NCBI GenBank assembly: GCA_963693085.1
Contig: OY856409.1
Location: forward strand, 523,597,803-523,661,802
Direction of reading: 5' to 3'
From: Alisma plantago-aquatica
Lineage: Eukaryota > Streptophyta > Magnoliopsida > Alismatales > Alismataceae
Length of the DNA: 64,000 nt
Shown: one piece after another, positions 62,093-64,000 of the stretch
Layout: each line of letters opens with the position of its first letter
Position numbering within the stretch: the stretch's first letter is position 1
Notes under the pieces: generated by a model
What the model saw: only the letters and a program-made list of their open reading frames with translations
What the model was told of the DNA's origin: nothing
Databases searched by the model: none
Translations under genes and position numbers: made by a program

Positions 62093-62257
62093 ACATTCAT
62101 TCATTGCCCCGCACGGGCAGCCTGGAATTTCGCTACCCGGCAGCCAAAAAAGTAACTCTTCTGGCCAAAAAAGTAACTCTGCTGTCAAAAAAGTAACTAT
62201 GGTGATAAGAAAGTAACTACATGACTAAAAAAAGTAACTGTGTACAAAATATACAAA

Positions 62258-62262
<5 letters not shown>
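62091..62262. mobile_element. Element D3: 170-bp cassette with five AAAAAGTAACT iterons
   Basis: AGTAACT occurs at 62151, 62172, 62192, 62212 and 62233, a 20-21 bp period. The left part has GCACGGGCAGCC and CGCTACCCGGCAGCC, echoing the terminal inverted repeat of A1/A2. TA repeats flank both sides. Confidence 0.65.
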
Positions 62263-62300
<38 letters not shown>

Positions 62301-62303
<3 letters not shown>

Positions 62304-62463
62304 ACGGGTTTTTTGATTTGGGGGGCATATGATATTATTTTTTGGAGGAACTTTTTTGGAGAGCTAGATAAAATACTCCTTTGCAATTGCAAAAAATGTT
62401 TTTTGAAAAAAAGTGGTGGGAAGGGTGTGCGGGTAGCTATCCACGCGGGCAATAAAGATGGGC

Positions 62464-62467
<4 letters not shown>
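62301..62467. mobile_element. Element D4: 167-bp cassette between (TA)n tracts
   Basis: It begins AGGACGGGTTTTTTG and ends TGCGGGTAGCTATCCACGCG and GGGCCCAT, again like an A-type terminus. No iterons were seen. TA tracts lie on both sides (62263-62300 and 62466-62512). Confidence 0.5.
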
Positions 62468-62516
<49 letters not shown>

Positions 62517-62718
62517 TGTATGTATATACACATATATTTTATTACATATATGGATGTATATTTATATAGATATACATATATACATACATATATATACATA
62601 TAGATATACACATATATATAGATTGACACACACATACATATATATGCATAGATATCGACATTTATATACATATATAAACACATAGATGTATATATTGATA
62701 TATATGCATATATACAAA
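62468..62718. repeat. TA-rich microsatellite region
   Basis: (TA)n followed by mixed CATA/TATG and TATAGATATACATATA units that resemble 61940-62000. Confidence 0.85.
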
Positions 62719-62780
62719 GTTAGGCTAGGATACAATTAAATGTATTGAGGCAAGGATACAATCATGTTTTCTGCCCTTAG
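62719..62780. mobile_element. Element B4: left-end fragment of the 392-bp family
   Basis: GTTAGGCTAGGATACAATTAA and GAGGCAAGGATACAATCATG align with the first 55 bp of B2. The rest of the element is missing. Confidence 0.6.
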
Positions 62781-62859
62781 ATTGCCCCAATTTTGATATG
62801 TGGCTGGGCGAGAACCCGCTCACTTACTCTCTACAAGCACTGACCCCACCCAACCCCTC

Positions 62860-62990
62860 CTGTGACTCGGCTCTCTCTCTCCCCTCACAACACTCCACCC
62901 TCTCTCTCCTCCACATTCTCTCCCTTCATCCACATTCTCTCTCCCCCGACTCTCTCTTCCTCCATGCTCTCTCTCAATTAGGGAAAAACA
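62860..62990. other. CT-rich leader-like segment
   Basis: CTCTCTCTCCCC and CACTCCACCCTCTCTCTCC-type sequence with ORFs of about 72-75 codons on both strands that have only compositional character. It precedes the FAR1-like pseudogene and may be part of that element's 5' region. Confidence 0.35.
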
Positions 62991-63059
62991 CATCTTATGG
63001 CAGTCGGAGAAAGTAGTGGATACCACTCCTACAGCTAGCGACGCCAAGACACAGACGAC

Positions 63060-64000
63060 ATGGAAATAATTGATTGGTTATATGAAGATGAGGAAATGGA
63101 TCCAAATCAAAAGTTTGAAGAAGAAAATGATACCCATGTAGAGGATGAAAGGGTTGAAGTAGAATCTTAACTAGAACCTTTTGTAGGTTTGCAATTTTAT
63201 AGACTTGATAAGGTGAGGAATTTTATACTCAACATGCATATTACATGGGATTTAGCATAATGAAGGGGAATCAATATCTCTCAGCTAAAACCAAAAAAGT
63301 CACAAGTAGAGTATTCATGTGCTAAGGAAGGGTTACATAAACTAAAAAGGGAAGACAATGGACATAAGGGAATCCCACAAAAAGATATCATTTCTAGTTG
63401 AACAAGATGCAAGGCTCAAATATGAGCCAAGCTAGAAGAGGATACAAAGTGGGTGGTTATGAGCTTTTAGATAGAGAACAACCATGATCTCACTAATAGT
63501 CCATATAAAAATAAGTTTCACCACTCATATCATATCATGTCTTCTAAGGTTGATGATTTGATTCAGGTCATGCATGATCAAAATGTTTCTAGTGCACAAA
63601 TAATGTCACATATTGCTAGCCAAAAAGATGGAATCCATAATGTCACATTCACAAGAAAATATCTAAGAAACACACTTATTTCTTTGAGAAGGAGATACAT
63701 AGGTGTCTATGTAGCATAAAAACGGAGCATTTTAGTAAGTAGCAACCAATAAAACTGACATTCTTCTACTCTATACAATTTGATGATGAGGGTTGTGCAA
63801 GCAATATCTTTCGGGTAGATGTGAGATCAAGACTAGCATATCAAACATTTGGGGATGTTTATAGAAGCAATGTATGAAAAGAACCCAATGCCAATTTTAA
63901 CAGATCAAGATCTAATACTAAAGAAGGTAATTCACATTGTATTTCCTAATACAATGTATTGTTGTTGCCAGTGGCATATAATGAGAAAAGCATGTGAACA
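63060..64000 (+). pseudogene. FAR1/FHY3-like MULE transposase, decayed, runs off the window
   Basis: The start MEIIDWLYEDEEMDP is acidic. After an in-frame stop (about 63168), EPFVGLQF matches the opening of the FAR1 DNA-binding domain. KWVVMSF with NNHDLT (about 63450-63500) is its zinc-coordinating end, and NVTFTRKYLRN (about 63633) is typical of the linker. LTDQDLILKKVIHIVFPNT with CCCQWHI (63897-63985) is the second acidic motif of the MULE transposase core. Stops near 63168, 63258, 63400, 63418, 63470, 63718 and 63810 and frame changes disable it. The family includes both MULE transposases and host transcription factors derived from them. The many stops indicate a transposon relic. Confidence 0.78.

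Noticed and set aside
61698..62216. ORFs of about 150-170 codons on both strands
   Set aside because: They encode almost only alternating Tyr-Ile from TA and CATA repeats, so they are simple sequence and not genes.
1..64000. tRNA genes, CRISPR arrays or bacterial-style operons
   Set aside because: No tRNA A/B box pair in a foldable context was noticed. The tandem arrays have no unique spacers, and everything else is plant-transposon-like.

Overview
This window reads as intergenic DNA from a repeat-rich plant nuclear genome. It is AT-rich and carries plant-specific element families: CACTA/En-Spm with TNP2 and Ulp1-bearing second genes, a Cassandra-type LTR with 5S rRNA homology, an L1-type LINE, a FAR1/FHY3-like MULE transposase and long (TA)n microsatellites. 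I found no host gene, tRNA gene or intact rRNA gene. I cannot place the species.

Region 1 (2302-39507) is one nested structure. The outermost element is an LTR retrotransposon on the minus strand, with LTRs of about 4.9 kb, a 5-bp target duplication ATACC (2302-2306 and 39503-39507), an initiator-Met-type primer-binding site (9915-9926) and a 2.7 kb interior with no gag or pol, so it looks like a LARD (large retrotransposon derivative). A Cassandra-like solo LTR (8917-9207, duplication GTTCT) sits in that interior. The right LTR is split by a 24.6 kb CACTA element (11511-36152, duplication AAT), and the left LTR preserves the empty site. The CACTA carries a broken TNP2 transposase (13447-16812) and a broken second gene, Transposase_24 plus Ulp1 (16987-27213). 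An intron of the second gene is interrupted at a (TA)n tract by a 7 kb TIR element (A1, 18480-25469). A second CACTA (about 28090-36104, minus strand), with an internally deleted TNP2 and a much better preserved second gene, sits next to the right terminus of the outer one.

Region 2 (39503-49340) holds small elements inserted in (TA)n tracts and a 6.7 kb fold-back element (40695-47436) whose arms are about 1.3 kb, itself carrying LTR-like pieces and a smaller fold-back with a minisatellite core.

Region 3 (49345-53150) is a decayed L1-type LINE on the minus strand followed by a 351-bp tandem duplication that includes a (TA)n tract.

Region 4 (53104-62720) is a string of (TA)n microsatellites, each joined to a different cassette: 392-bp TIR elements, short cassettes with repeated AAAAGTAACT-type motifs, a second copy of the 7 kb TIR element (A2, 53997-60633) and a roughly 345-bp TIR element. 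A degenerate FAR1-like MULE transposase runs off the right edge (63060-64000).

The most interesting signal is that several unrelated-looking TIR families, from about 150 bp to 7 kb, all sit inside (TA)n microsatellites. The largest (A1/A2) encodes a Ulp1-like protease fused to a plant-mobile-domain-like region and coiled coil, shows no transposase, and has Asn where the catalytic Asp of Ulp1 proteases is expected.
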